Source of the DNA: Ignavibacteria bacterium
GTDB taxonomy: Bacteria; Bacteroidota; Ignavibacteria; Ch128b
Direction: 5' to 3'
DNA length: 47,125 nt
Assembly (NCBI GenBank): GCA_013177855.1
Contig: JABLYA010000008.1
Coordinates: 1-47,125, forward strand
Notes under the pieces: generated by a model
The model's database searches: none
Told to the model about the DNA's origin: nothing
What the model saw: only the letters and a program-made list of their open reading frames with translations
Made by a program: the position numbers and the translations under genes
Part shown: positions 36,379 through 46,355 of the stretch, piece after piece
How positions within the stretch are numbered: position 1 is the first letter of the stretch
Layout of the letters: each line of letters begins with the position of its first letter

Positions 36379-39300
36379 TTATCTATCTTTTTTTCTTAAT
36401 GGTAAATTTATAGTTTCACTATTATTTTTATTTGCTTCATCCCAAGGAGCAATATCATAATATTTTTTCTTCTTTTTTAATAAAGTATAATTTGTTTCGT
36501 AATTAACTTTTTGCTTAGCTGATAAATCAAAATCTGATGGTTTTATAAAAGCCGTATCACCTGTTGTTGTTTCATCTGTATTTAATAAATTCCAACCAAA
36601 CCAATTACCTGAAATCCATTTACCACCATGCCAACCACCTTCGAATCTATAACCATAAAACTCACCATTATACCATTGATCTTTGAAATCACTTATATTT
36701 GCGCTTACATTCCTTGAATAAATCTGTATTCCTGCTTTTTTATTAAAGTTTTGTGTACTTGTTTGCACCCTACTATTCCAATTTTTGAAATTTTCTTTGT
36801 CATTTTCTGTCAATATATTATTGTAGATATTACTGTAACCAGATGAAGAATTTTTCATATCATAAAATAAATATCTCATAAATACATCGTCTATATCAAA
36901 ACTTGAATAATTTGATAGGTTATTTTTCATGTATGAATGATAAACACTAAATAAAGCAGCATCTTGAAAATTATGATAATTACTATAATCTACGTCTCCA
37001 TAATACCAAACTAAATCATTAGGTAAATTATTAGCAATATTTGATTTCATATAAGACCATATCCTATTCTGACTATCATTGCTTTCTACTTGGTATACAC
37101 CAAATTTTGTCATACCAGAATAAGAATCTATATGATAGTTTGGATACAATGATTTAAATTCATTATCAGACATTTTCTCTAAAAAATTAACTTCCTTTAT
37201 TATAGGTCTCATATTTGTATTATAATTTGATAAAATTTCAATTTGAATTTTATCAGTCGTGAGTATTTCAACCGAACTAGTTTTTGTTCTTATAAAAGTT
37301 ATTTTTTCTAATAAATGTGTATTATTCCAATAATCTTCCGTAATAGATTTCTCTTGTTCATAATTTCTACCATTATTTGACCAACCACTTGAATATCCAA
37401 TAGGCGTTGAAGTTTGATATATTTTTGTTGGTTCTCCTATTAATGTTTCTTGTGTAAGATCCTTATAAATTAATTTATTAAGTGTTGAATCATATACATT
37501 CGATACTGGTGTTGTTTTTGGAATATCATTGATATTAACAATTCTTTGTGCACTTATTGGTGATGATTCATTAATTGTTGAACCTGAATACTTTATTATT
37601 GTTGAAATTAAATAATCTCTGTAAGGATTAATAGATAATTTTTCAAATGAATTAGGGAATGTTACTGTTGATTTAGTCATTGAGAATGGTGATATTGAAT
37701 TCCAATTTTGAACATTATATGAAATTTGAGGATTGAATGAAGGTGTTGCAACAGTATAAGGTGATGTCAATGTAAAACCTGTAGATAAATTGAATACATT
37801 ATAAGATTTCATATTCGTACCTAACCAAATATCTGTAGCATTTATATATACACCAGCAGGAGAAACATCAAAAATATATGCTTTATTTATAAAATCATAA
37901 TCTAAAATAGTAGTATTTATAGTTTTTATTACACCATCTTCATTCTTATACATAATATTAACAATCTTTCCAGCACAAGATGGTGTAGGTTCTATACCAA
38001 CATGAACATAACCTGTTGGACCAGTTGGTAAAGTAAATGCGGGCACATTATTAAAATTAGGATCTATTATTTCTACATAGAAATTTCCACCTGTAATACC
38101 AGAATTACCAACTCTCCAAGTACCTTTAATTTTATTATTTATTGATGTATCCGAATAATAACTTAATGATATCCAATTTGTCGAATTTTCATCATATTTC
38201 CAAGCCGATTTAATATTTGTTGGATTTAAATATGAAGATAAACTTGAATTTCCAGTTATACCACCAAAAAAACAAGGAAGTAATTGAGCGTTTTGAAAAG
38301 TATCACCAGTAGCAAAACTCCAAGGCATAACATTTTTGAATATTAATCTGTAATAAGCACCAGGTTTTGTTACCTCACAATAATATACGTTTCTATGTTG
38401 ATAATAAACTTGAGAAGTAGCTAAACTAGGTATATTAACATAAAATCCAGGATCAGGATAATAAGTATGGAATATAGGTTGCATTCTTATACCCAATTTA
38501 TTAGTTTGATTTTTATAATTTAAAGATATAAAAGTATTTGCTGTTTCACTATATTCTGGATTTAATGTTATACCTGTATTAGTATTATTATATGGTGCCA
38601 TATGAAAGAATGTTTCAGAATTACATTGTGAAATCATATTACTATAAACACCATTTTTACCTACATAGTAATAATATGGTACTATTAATCCTTGATTCAT
38701 TATATATGCGTTAGCCGAACTATTAGTAGTATCTGATACACCAAAACCAGTAATCCATAATATATTACTTCTATTTGTTAAATAATTATATCCTGATATT
38801 GCTGTAATAGTATATTCTCCATCATCTAGTGTTGTATCAGCTACAGGCAGACTTGATGATAAAGCGAATGCTGCAAAAGAAGTTGTAACACCACCAGATA
38901 ATACTGTTGTATTTTCTAAGTATACACCAGATAATACTGTTGTATTTTCTAAGTATATTTTATCTCCTATTGAAAAATAATCACTTAAATTAAAATTGTT
39001 ATCAAAATATACAGCGTGACCAATAACTTGACACTTGAATACTTGTGAATTATAAATTAAATTATTTAATTTACAATTTAATTGTGTTCTAAAATCTTTC
39101 ACAATATTAAATTTAGGATCTACTAATACTTGATCATTATATATTTGTCTAAAACTTACACCAGATGATGAGAAATTATAACCTGAATGATTTTTATGTT
39201 GATATATGTAATGAAATAACCATTCTGTAAATCTTCTTCTCATGTAAGGTGTTTGATAATTTGTTGTAGATAATTCATCAACATCATATACACTTCTATT

Positions 39301-42300
39301 AATTGAATCGTAAATTCTACTTGATATAAGATTTTCTGGTATCGTATAACCATCACAGGTTATACCATTATTTGATATTTTTGAACCGATGCTATTTGTA
39401 TATGTTCCTACGGAATCAATTAAAGTAGATGTAATTCCATTTTCAGTAAACATTACTTCCCAATTTATATATGGTGTTGTTGAGCCACTAATCCACCAAG
39501 GTGGTGGACAAGTTCCATATATCCATTTATTATTAGTGACATAAGTACCATCTGATAATTTAATAGACATTTTACCTACCTTTTGTATATCTTCATTACC
39601 ATAATCACTTGTTCCACCGCCTATCATCATTTCATATAAAACAGGCATTGGGTGAGTATAATAACCTGTATTAGCAATTGACCAAACATTTCTAAAATTT
39701 AGAGCAAATAATTCTTTTTCACTATCTGTACAATTATCATATAAATCTTTGATTGTATTGAATCTGAAAATAATATATATCGGATATGTACTTCCAGATT
39801 GTGCACCCATAATATATTCAACGTAATCATAATTCATACCAAACATTTCCTGGAATGTACGGTAAGTTCTACTTGTATATGTAACAACAGTCTCACCTAT
39901 CATAATAGTTTCTGATATATTTACTGGATCTGATGGACTTATTATTGAAACATTATATGATGTATCTGAAGCAACAAAATCTAACATTTTTTTCAAAGTC
40001 ATTCTAGATTCATATGAATTACAATCAATTCTGAAAACAAAATTATAAGGTGATATAAAATAATCAACTGAACCTGAAGTTATATCAGATTGTGCATATG
40101 GTGTTTCACGGCCCCAAACTGAAGTGTTCATATATTTCTTTGATCTATCATCTGTTACCATTCTAACCCAATCTTGTGAAAGTGTATTATCACTCGTTAA
40201 AAATGCAGAAATTGTATTGGTAATTATTTCTGGTTCATTCACAACTTTACTATAAACTAATGGATAAATAGCTTTTAATAAGTATGTTGTACTCGTTTGA
40301 GGACCTAATGAAGAATTATCAATTTCACATTTATCAATAAAAAAAGTTAATCTCGATGTTTCTTTTTGACCAAGTACATTTAATCCAAAAACACCATTAT
40401 AAAATTGACCATCATACCAAATATTATCGCTTTTACCAGATTGACTTTGGAATATACCACCATCAAATATACCATTATACCATTGGATACCATTTTTCAT
40501 TGTTGCATTATTAAACACACCATTATAAATATTAATATTTCCAAAAAAATTAGAATTATTAAATATACCATTATATATGTTATAATAATCCGTTGATGCA
40601 GATGCAACTAGAGGTAATAATGTTGTCCATTCCATTTTCTTAATAAGACCAGTGTCTCCAAACATCCAACTCTTATATGGTTTTTCTATTATTATATAAT
40701 TATCACCTATTGGTTCTACATATTCGTATGTATAACTACTAACTAACATTGATGTTGGTTTTGATAAATCAAAATATTTATTTTTTTCAATAATAACAGA
40801 ATCTGTATTATATAGTTCCTGTGAATTAAAACCTATTAAGCTAATAACTTTACCAGCATCATATTCGTTGAAGTTGTGACCATTATCAAATTCTATATAA
40901 ATCTTTGTTTCTGTAACACCAGAATCATTGAGTAGTATTTTACTTCTGATTGAACCTTTACTCATTGTAACTTTTTCAGAATTAAATAAATTTGATCTTA
41001 TGTTTATTGAAGAATTTAGTGGACCAATTTTTATTCCTACTTTATTTAAATAACCACCATAAAATTTACCATTATAAATATCTGTTGGTGATAAAAAAAA
41101 TCCATTTTCAAAATCACCATCATATATTGTATTAAAATTATAAAATATAGGATATTTAAAAGTACCATTATTTATTTTTGAATCAGAAAATTCATTATAT
41201 CCATAAGTATATGATAATATTGCAGGATGAAAATTACTTATAATATATTTTGGTCCACACCATTTACTAGAAAAATTACCATTATATATTGTACTATTAG
41301 CAAAGGTATTAAATTTTGGTGTTGTTCCTTTAATTGTTTTAAAATCACCACCATAAATATTTACATTTTTTGCAGTAATATTATAAAAAACACCATCATA
41401 AATATTACCAGAATTGAATACAACATTATTTAATTCACCACCATAAACATCTCCATCCTTCCAGAAAATTGTGTTAAATGCACCATTTGTCATTACACCA
41501 CCTTTAAATTTTCCATTAAACCATTGTGTACCAATTTTTTGTCCTGAGTATTCTGTATAACCTGTACCTAAAAATACACCTCCACTAAAATCACCATTTG
41601 CCCAAATTAATCCTTTCCAATTACCATTTAGAAAAAGACCATTTTGCCATATAGTTTTTTGATTTGGTGCACCAAATGTACCATTTAAAAAAATACCATC
41701 TTCCCACTTATTTAGTGTAAATGTCTCACCATCCCATTTTCCATAATGCCACACACATTCATTTGTTAATTGTTCTGTATTATGGAAATATCCATCATAT
41801 ATATGATATTCATCTATTAAACAATTATAAAAATATCCACCATCAATATATTTTTCTGAACCAGTTGTATTTTCAATATGACAATGATAATAGTTACCAC
41901 TTGATATATTACAATTTACTAGTGATGAATTTAAATTATAAAAATATGAATAACCATAATCGTTGTTATTTAAATTTGAATATTTGATAAATGTATTTGT
42001 ACTATCTGTATAATTAAGTAATAGTGAAACATAATTATTTGTATATTTGTCTATTATATCACAATCTATCACATCACCATCTAACACAACACCTTGTTGA
42101 AAAACTATATTACTTGTCATACCAGATGAATCGATAACACCATATTTAAAAAGTGTACCATCAATTTTAGCTTTATTTATAACTATATTATTACAAACAA
42201 CTCTTGAAACATAATGACCATACAATTTCTTACCATTTGGTATAGTGAATATAAATCTATTAATAACGAATGAATTATTCATTTTATCAACGTATATAAC

Positions 42301-42558
42301 CTTATAACCTTGAGCAAATTGATTATAGATAAAATCATTATCATATATAATGTATGTATAATTATCTAATATTATGTCGGTTGCTATATTTAATTGTGTT
42401 GTATCACCACTAAATGTTATAAAAACTGTATCACCTTCTTCTATGTGAGAATCTAATTCTGTATATAATTTGATATATCCGTTGTATGAATCTATCTTTG
42501 GTAATAATTTTACTGCATTTACTGTTCCTAAATCATCATATCTTGCTGGTGCAGACAT
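36379..42558 (-). CDS. Giant MORN-like tail/baseplate structural protein
   Basis: 2059 residues (MSAPARYDDLGTVNAVKLLP...). Many MORN-like units: residues 270-430 (HYGKWDGETF, WEDGIFLNGTFG, IWQNGLFLNGNWKGLIWANG, WFNGKFKGGVMTNGAF, IYGGDFK), again near 690-760 and near 2000 (QWYNGEFYGYRFEGGWHGGK, WISGNWFG). The centre is Ser/Thr/Tyr/Asn-rich beta sequence typical of phage fibres and baseplate parts. The size and its place in the structural region suggest a tail fibre, baseplate wedge or host-contact protein. The frame is intact for 6.2 kb. A TATATAA box precedes it. Confidence 0.72.
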   Translation of the reverse strand: MSAPARYDDLGTVNAVKLLPKIDSYNGYIKLYTELDSHIEEGDTVFITFSGDTTQLNIATDIILDNYTYIIYDNDFIYNQFAQGYKVIYVDKMNNSFVINRFIFTIPNGKKLYGHYVSRVVCNNIVINKAKIDGTLFKYGVIDSSGMTSNIVFQQGVVLDGDVIDCDIIDKYTNNYVSLLLNYTDSTNTFIKYSNLNNNDYGYSYFYNLNSSLVNCNISSGNYYHCHIENTTGSEKYIDGGYFYNCLIDEYHIYDGYFHNTEQLTNECVWHYGKWDGETFTLNKWEDGIFLNGTFGAPNQKTIWQNGLFLNGNWKGLIWANGDFSGGVFLGTGYTEYSGQKIGTQWFNGKFKGGVMTNGAFNTIFWKDGDVYGGELNNVVFNSGNIYDGVFYNITAKNVNIYGGDFKTIKGTTPKFNTFANSTIYNGNFSSKWCGPKYIISNFHPAILSYTYGYNEFSDSKINNGTFKYPIFYNFNTIYDGDFENGFFLSPTDIYNGKFYGGYLNKVGIKIGPLNSSINIRSNLFNSEKVTMSKGSIRSKILLNDSGVTETKIYIEFDNGHNFNEYDAGKVISLIGFNSQELYNTDSVIIEKNKYFDLSKPTSMLVSSYTYEYVEPIGDNYIIIEKPYKSWMFGDTGLIKKMEWTTLLPLVASASTDYYNIYNGIFNNSNFFGNINIYNGVFNNATMKNGIQWYNGIFDGGIFQSQSGKSDNIWYDGQFYNGVFGLNVLGQKETSRLTFFIDKCEIDNSSLGPQTSTTYLLKAIYPLVYSKVVNEPEIITNTISAFLTSDNTLSQDWVRMVTDDRSKKYMNTSVWGRETPYAQSDITSGSVDYFISPYNFVFRIDCNSYESRMTLKKMLDFVASDTSYNVSIISPSDPVNISETIMIGETVVTYTSRTYRTFQEMFGMNYDYVEYIMGAQSGSTYPIYIIFRFNTIKDLYDNCTDSEKELFALNFRNVWSIANTGYYTHPMPVLYEMMIGGGTSDYGNEDIQKVGKMSIKLSDGTYVTNNKWIYGTCPPPWWISGSTTPYINWEVMFTENGITSTLIDSVGTYTNSIGSKISNNGITCDGYTIPENLISSRIYDSINRSVYDVDELSTTNYQTPYMRRRFTEWLFHYIYQHKNHSGYNFSSSGVSFRQIYNDQVLVDPKFNIVKDFRTQLNCKLNNLIYNSQVFKCQVIGHAVYFDNNFNLSDYFSIGDKIYLENTTVLSGVYLENTTVLSGGVTTSFAAFALSSSLPVADTTLDDGEYTITAISGYNYLTNRSNILWITGFGVSDTTNSSANAYIMNQGLIVPYYYYVGKNGVYSNMISQCNSETFFHMAPYNNTNTGITLNPEYSETANTFISLNYKNQTNKLGIRMQPIFHTYYPDPGFYVNIPSLATSQVYYQHRNVYYCEVTKPGAYYRLIFKNVMPWSFATGDTFQNAQLLPCFFGGITGNSSLSSYLNPTNIKSAWKYDENSTNWISLSYYSDTSINNKIKGTWRVGNSGITGGNFYVEIIDPNFNNVPAFTLPTGPTGYVHVGIEPTPSCAGKIVNIMYKNEDGVIKTINTTILDYDFINKAYIFDVSPAGVYINATDIWLGTNMKSYNVFNLSTGFTLTSPYTVATPSFNPQISYNVQNWNSISPFSMTKSTVTFPNSFEKLSINPYRDYLISTIIKYSGSTINESSPISAQRIVNINDIPKTTPVSNVYDSTLNKLIYKDLTQETLIGEPTKIYQTSTPIGYSSGWSNNGRNYEQEKSITEDYWNNTHLLEKITFIRTKTSSVEILTTDKIQIEILSNYNTNMRPIIKEVNFLEKMSDNEFKSLYPNYHIDSYSGMTKFGVYQVESNDSQNRIWSYMKSNIANNLPNDLVWYYGDVDYSNYHNFQDAALFSVYHSYMKNNLSNYSSFDIDDVFMRYLFYDMKNSSSGYSNIYNNILTENDKENFKNWNSRVQTSTQNFNKKAGIQIYSRNVSANISDFKDQWYNGEFYGYRFEGGWHGGKWISGNWFGWNLLNTDETTTGDTAFIKPSDFDLSAKQKVNYETNYTLLKKKKKYYDIAPWDEANKNNSETINLPLRKKDR
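38893..38957 (-). repeat. 33-bp in-frame tandem duplication
   Basis: Two units (38893-38925, 38926-38957) encode YLENTTVLSG twice in the giant protein. Near-perfect identity indicates a recent duplication. Confidence 0.85.
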
Positions 42559-42578
42559 ATTGTATTTTTAATTTTTTA

Positions 42579-42590
42579 TTATATATTAAA
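42579..42590 (-). promoter_or_regulatory. TATATAA-type promoter-like element
   Basis: The reverse strand reads TTTAATATATAA 21-32 bases before ATG 42558, driving the giant structural gene and the following membrane gene. Confidence 0.5.
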
Positions 42591-42638
42591 ATAGACATTA
42601 CAAAAAAGAAATATATAATAAAAAATGATTGTATAACA

Positions 42639-42998
42639 ATGGATTTAAAGGAGATAAAAACTTTTATAGAAAACCAATTTTGTGATGAATATGAACAAAT
42701 CAAACAATTCATGGATAATGTTAATGAAATATTAGATAAACTTGGAATAGATAACAAATACAAAAGTTATAATAATTTTTGCTTAGATATCGAAAAAAAT
42801 ATTTTACAAATTGTAAAAGAAACAAATATTGAAAATATTACAACACAATTAATAATAGTAGCTCTTAACACAATGATTAAGTATAAAATACTGGAAGATG
42901 AACACTATGAAGAAAAAATAAAGAACTACTTTTCAAATCCAGAATTGGTAATTGATGATATTAATAATTTAAAAATAAAAAATTTATCAAAAAATTGA
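42639..42998 (+). CDS. Small helical protein of unknown function
   Basis: 119 residues from ATG 42639 (MDLKEIKTFIENQFCDEYEQ), with FMDNVNEILDKLGIDNKYKS and TTQLIIVALNTMIKYKILED helices. The AAAGGAG run after this ATG is inside the gene. The longer open frame to 42486 is rejected because it would overlap the divergent giant gene and its promoter. No domain recognised. Confidence 0.6.
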   Translation: MDLKEIKTFIENQFCDEYEQIKQFMDNVNEILDKLGIDNKYKSYNNFCLDIEKNILQIVKETNIENITTQLIIVALNTMIKYKILEDEHYEEKIKNYFSNPELVIDDINNLKIKNLSKN

Positions 42999-43339
42999 AT
43001 TTTTTCTACATTTATAAATTATTAATAATCATACATTTACATATATGTAACTTATTGTATATCAAATTGTAACAATTTGGTACAAAAGTCATTTTTTTAA
43101 AACAATATATAGATTTGTAGGTATATTCTTTTGGATTGAAAAGATTAATTAACTAATGAATCAAAAGTAATTCGATAAAAAAAAATTAACTTTTATTCGA
43201 ATATTGAATATATTAATTAGAAAGATTTTTTAGCTTTAGGTTAGATTTCCTTAAAAAATCATTGTGAAGCATTAAAGGTTTTAAACGGCTTAAAGGCACG
43301 AAGAAATTTTGGCTTCATATAAAAAAAATTTAAGGCTTT
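42999..43339 (+). promoter_or_regulatory. Long untranslated leader upstream of the gp32 gene
   Basis: 341 bases without an ORF. It contains an imperfect hairpin (ATTCGATAAAA / TTTTATTCGAAT, 43170-43202) and, just before the ATG, paired-looking tracts (GGCTTAAAGG ... AAGGCTTT and GAAG ... CTTC, 43285-43338). T4 gp32 represses its own translation through a leader pseudoknot, so a similar autoregulatory leader is plausible but not shown. Confidence 0.4.
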
Positions 43340-44305
43340 ATGAGTAAAGAATTTTTAGCTGATGATTTTTTGTTTTCAGGCTTAGAAGCAAATGATGAAA
43401 CAATGTCTGTGTTTGACAAAACCACAACAAACAATGATGGTATTTACCGTCCAAACTTAAAAGATGCAATTGATAAGAAAGTTGGTTATCGTGCAACTTT
43501 AAGATTCCTTCCAAACTTATTAGAAAATGGTAAAATTGGTCCTTCTGCAATCGAGAAGCATATTCACTATGTTGATATGAAGAACGAATCAAACCTTGCT
43601 GGTTATTATGATTGCCGTAAGAACAGTGAACCAAATTGTGAACTTTGCACAGAATATTGGAAATTGAAAAACAGTAAAAACGCTGCAGATAATGAAAAAG
43701 CAGAATTGATTAAGAGAACAACAAAGTATTATTCATATGTTCTCATCATCGAAGATGAACAAAACCCAGAATTAGTTGGTAAAATTATGATTTATCCTTA
43801 TGGATATACTATTAAAGAAAAGATTAATTCTGAAAGAAATGGCGAAGTTACAGGTACACCTTGTAATGTATTTGACCTTGCAAAAGGCAAAGATTTTAAA
43901 CTTATTATTAAAGAAAAAGGCGGTTTTCAAAACTATGAAGCTTCTTCATTCTTAGAAGTATCACCTATTAAACTTTATGATGAAGCAAGTAATAAATTTA
44001 AAACAGCTCCTGTTGATGATGATGGTAAAATTACTAACGCTAAGGTTCAGGCTAAAATTAAAAAATTTCTTCTTAATAGAACAGTCAATCTTGACGACCA
44101 TAAGGCAAAAGAATGGGATGATACTATTCAAAACAAAGTAACACAAGTTATTTCTATTCTTAGTGGAAAAGATATACTTGTTGCTGAACAGGGTGCTAAG
44201 AAAAGCAAAAACGATTCTTCAAAAGTTTCAAGAGATGAAGAAGAATCACCAATTGAAAATAAGGCAATCGATGCCGATGACTTTTTCTCACTTGATAGTG
44301 AATAA
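43340..44305 (+). CDS. Single-stranded DNA-binding protein, T4 gp32-like
   Basis: 321 residues, close to T4 gp32 (301). The N-terminal MSKEFLADDFLFSGLEAND is unusually acidic. The core has GYRATLRFLPNLLENGKIG and a zinc site built from HY (H76), C92, C100 and C103 (CRKNSEPNCELC), matching the His-Cys3 site of gp32. The strands YYSYVLIIEDEQNPELVGKI and MIYPYGYTIKEKI continue the OB fold. The C-terminus is an acidic tail (RDEEESPIENKAIDADDFFS) typical of proteins that contact the replisome. It coats single strands during replication and recombination, working with the gp46/47-type nuclease at 12.6 kb. Confidence 0.93.
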   Translation: MSKEFLADDFLFSGLEANDETMSVFDKTTTNNDGIYRPNLKDAIDKKVGYRATLRFLPNLLENGKIGPSAIEKHIHYVDMKNESNLAGYYDCRKNSEPNCELCTEYWKLKNSKNAADNEKAELIKRTTKYYSYVLIIEDEQNPELVGKIMIYPYGYTIKEKINSERNGEVTGTPCNVFDLAKGKDFKLIIKEKGGFQNYEASSFLEVSPIKLYDEASNKFKTAPVDDDGKITNAKVQAKIKKFLLNRTVNLDDHKAKEWDDTIQNKVTQVISILSGKDILVAEQGAKKSKNDSSKVSRDEEESPIENKAIDADDFFSLDSE

Positions 44306-44327
44306 AAATCATCAACTATTATGTATG

Positions 44328-44358
44328 AAAACCCAGTTCTTCGGAACTGGGTTTTTTT
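44328..44358 (+). terminator. Strong intrinsic terminator with UUCG loop after gp32
   Basis: The 12-bp perfect stem AAAACCCAGTTC / GAACTGGGTTTT closes a cUUCGg tetraloop and is followed by T residues. It is among the most stable hairpins seen in the window. Confidence 0.93.
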
Positions 44359-44386
44359 ATAATTATATTTTTTAATATATATGAAT

Positions 44387-45292
44387 ATGAAATATTTAAA
44401 AACATATGATATATTTGAAAAGTCTTCATTAACTGCTCTTGGTATACCTAATGAAGTAATGAAGAACATTCAATATAACTACGAGTTGGAACCAGATGCA
44501 AAATGGGAAAGATTGGGTTTCAAAAAAGATTTACAAAAAGAATTGAAAAAAAATGAGAAAGGAATGTTTTTAGAAATTTCTGTTAAATATATTAAAGTTA
44601 TTATTAATTTAGGTAATGATGAATATATGATTCAATATTTTAATTATGATAATAGTAATTGGGGTTCATATAATGTAGAAGAAAGAGAACCAAAAACAAG
44701 AACACAATTACTTATAGGTGTTAATCCAAAACATATAATTTATAAATTGGTTGGTAGTAATTTTCAAGAAAGACCAAAAGCACAAAGAATGGTACAAAAA
44801 GAAATGAAAATATTAGATGATACAACAGCCGAATTTAAATTATATACAATGAAAAATTTCAATAGAATTTTGCAAAGAATTTACGGTAGAAGGTTTGAAC
44901 AGGTTATGAAAAAAATTTCAGAAAATATAGCTAACATAAAACCTGGTGCTACAGCAGATGAAATTTATAATTTTTTAAAAGATAATAAAAAACTTGCAGA
45001 AAAAGCCAAGGAATATGAACAAGCTAAAAGTGAAGAAGATATGTTGAGAATTAAAAATTTAGAACAAAAATATAATTCTTTACCTGTAATAGACGAATAT
45101 CTTATAAATTTTGAAGTAGAATATTCAGAAAAATATGGTACTAGATTGAATATTCATGATTTGATAAAAACATTTGGTAAGATGATGGTTGAGACTGCAT
45201 TTATGTTTTATCTTTACACTGGAAGATTGATGGAAATGAGAATAGAATCTATAAAACTTAAACAAATGTATAAAAATAAAAAATTTCAATGA
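44387..45292 (+). CDS. Leader-bearing phage protein of unknown function
   Basis: 301 residues from ATG 44387, beginning MKYLKTYDIFEKSSLTALGI. The ATG at 44381 is also in frame, but the inner one puts the leader at the terminus. Blocks: KWERLGFKKDLQKELKKNEK, KGMFLEISVKYIKVIINLGN, EYMIQYFNYDNSNWGSYNVE, a helical middle (RRFEQVMKKISENIANIKPG) and TFGKMMVETAFMFYLYTGRL. No family recognised. First gene after the gp32 terminator, ATGA-coupled to the next gene. Confidence 0.65.
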   Translation: MKYLKTYDIFEKSSLTALGIPNEVMKNIQYNYELEPDAKWERLGFKKDLQKELKKNEKGMFLEISVKYIKVIINLGNDEYMIQYFNYDNSNWGSYNVEEREPKTRTQLLIGVNPKHIIYKLVGSNFQERPKAQRMVQKEMKILDDTTAEFKLYTMKNFNRILQRIYGRRFEQVMKKISENIANIKPGATADEIYNFLKDNKKLAEKAKEYEQAKSEEDMLRIKNLEQKYNSLPVIDEYLINFEVEYSEKYGTRLNIHDLIKTFGKMMVETAFMFYLYTGRLMEMRIESIKLKQMYKNKKFQ

Positions 45293-45648
45293 AGACAAGA
45301 TTTTTAGATTTCATAAAAAACTATGAAACATTTGAAGAATGGTTTGATATATTTATTAATCAGGTTCACAATCTTGGTTATAATGGTTCCATAATGTCTG
45401 AAACGTTTATGGAAGATTGGGAAAATGAAAAATGTCCATATGAAGTTGCAGAAGAATTTGTACAAGAAATGAATGAAAAAATAAAACTAAATATTGAGGT
45501 TGGAGATGAACTTCGTGGTGGTAGATTTAAAAATAAAAAAATTATTGTAAAAAAAATAGGAAAAGATGATGAAAATCAACCAACTGTAAATGGTAAAACA
45601 ATTCTAAAATATAAAATCGTTAAAGATTTGCCAAAAAATAAGAAATAG
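45289..45648 (+). CDS. Small leader-like phage protein
   Basis: 119 residues starting MKTRFLDFIKNYETFEEWFD, with a variant leader. An acidic helical half is followed by a basic beta-rich half (GDELRGGRFKNKKIIVKKIG, NGKTILKYKIVKDLPKNKK), possibly a small SH3-like fold. Coupled to the upstream gene by ATGA. Confidence 0.6.
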   Translation: MKTRFLDFIKNYETFEEWFDIFINQVHNLGYNGSIMSETFMEDWENEKCPYEVAEEFVQEMNEKIKLNIEVGDELRGGRFKNKKIIVKKIGKDDENQPTVNGKTILKYKIVKDLPKNKK

Positions 45649-45662
45649 GTATATGGAAATTA

Positions 45663-45746
45663 ATGAAAATGTACAATCTATCATTGCAATTATTGGATGA
45701 AATTAGAAATAGAGAAGAATTGGATGATACTAGTTATTTATTATAA
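45663..45746 (+). CDS. Possible 27-residue ORF
   Basis: MKMYNLSLQLLDEIRNREEL then DDTSYLL, between two real genes and in the same direction. Coding character is plausible for a micro-gene; nothing else supports it. Confidence 0.3.
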   Translation: MKMYNLSLQLLDEIRNREELDDTSYLL

Positions 45747-45762
45747 AAAATAATTTAAAAAT

Positions 45763-46134
45763 ATGAGATACACAATAAAAACAACATCTAAAAATAAATT
45801 TATAAAAACTTTCGAAGTATTTTTAGGTGGTATGTTACACAAAACCAATTACGACAATTTGGAAAATATTTCAAAACCAAAAGATGGTATAGGTGGTGAA
45901 GTTGATCAATTTACTAAAAATAGAATATTAAATGTTCAAAATTTTAATAAATGGTTAGCCAACGATTGGACTGGTTACGGTGACGGTAAAGGCGCACCTG
46001 GTATAGTCGGTAGAGTTGATAAACTATCACCATCAATGATAGAAGATTATTTCTTTGATCAAGGTGTTCAATGTTCAGATAGAGAAATATTTGATTTTAT
46101 TGATAAAATAAGAGGTGAATGGCTAAAGAAATGA
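45763..46134 (+). CDS. Small phage protein of unknown function
   Basis: 123 residues. After a basic stretch (MRYTIKTTSKNK) comes a leader-like FIKTFEVFLGG, then NRILNVQNFNKWLANDWTGY, GDGKGAPGIVGRVDKLSPSM and IEDYFFDQGVQCSDREIFDF. No domain recognised. The next gene begins inside its stop (ATGA at 46131). Confidence 0.6.
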   Translation: MRYTIKTTSKNKFIKTFEVFLGGMLHKTNYDNLENISKPKDGIGGEVDQFTKNRILNVQNFNKWLANDWTGYGDGKGAPGIVGRVDKLSPSMIEDYFFDQGVQCSDREIFDFIDKIRGEWLKK

Positions 46135-46337
46135 AATTTATAATGACATATGAAACATATGTGTCTATGAATTATCCAGATTTATATAATGAACCTGTAC
46201 CTGATTATATAGATACAAATTACTATATGTTTTATGTTGAAGAAGATGAAAAAAAACCACCAAAAAAAACAGGTTATGATGATCGTGAAACAAAGAATAC
46301 AAAGAAAAAATCAGTATATGTTATATCACCAACATAA
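46131..46337 (+). CDS. Small leader-bearing protein
   Basis: 68 residues from ATG 46131, beginning MKFIMTYETYVSMNYPDLYN. This start overlaps the previous stop (ATGA) and matches the shared leader, so it is chosen over ATG 46119. The remainder is short, acidic, then Lys-rich (DDRETKNTKKKSVYVI). Unknown function. Confidence 0.6.
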   Translation: MKFIMTYETYVSMNYPDLYNEPVPDYIDTNYYMFYVEEDEKKPPKKTGYDDRETKNTKKKSVYVISPT

Positions 46338-46355
46338 AAATTATTAAATTAGAAA

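Noticed and set aside
42486-42638. N-terminal extension of the 42639 gene
   Set aside because: It would overlap the start and promoter box of the divergent giant gene and is a low-complexity His/Leu/Ile stretch.
43338-43634. 98-codon ORF antisense to gp32
   Set aside because: It lies wholly within a confidently identified gp32 gene on the other strand.
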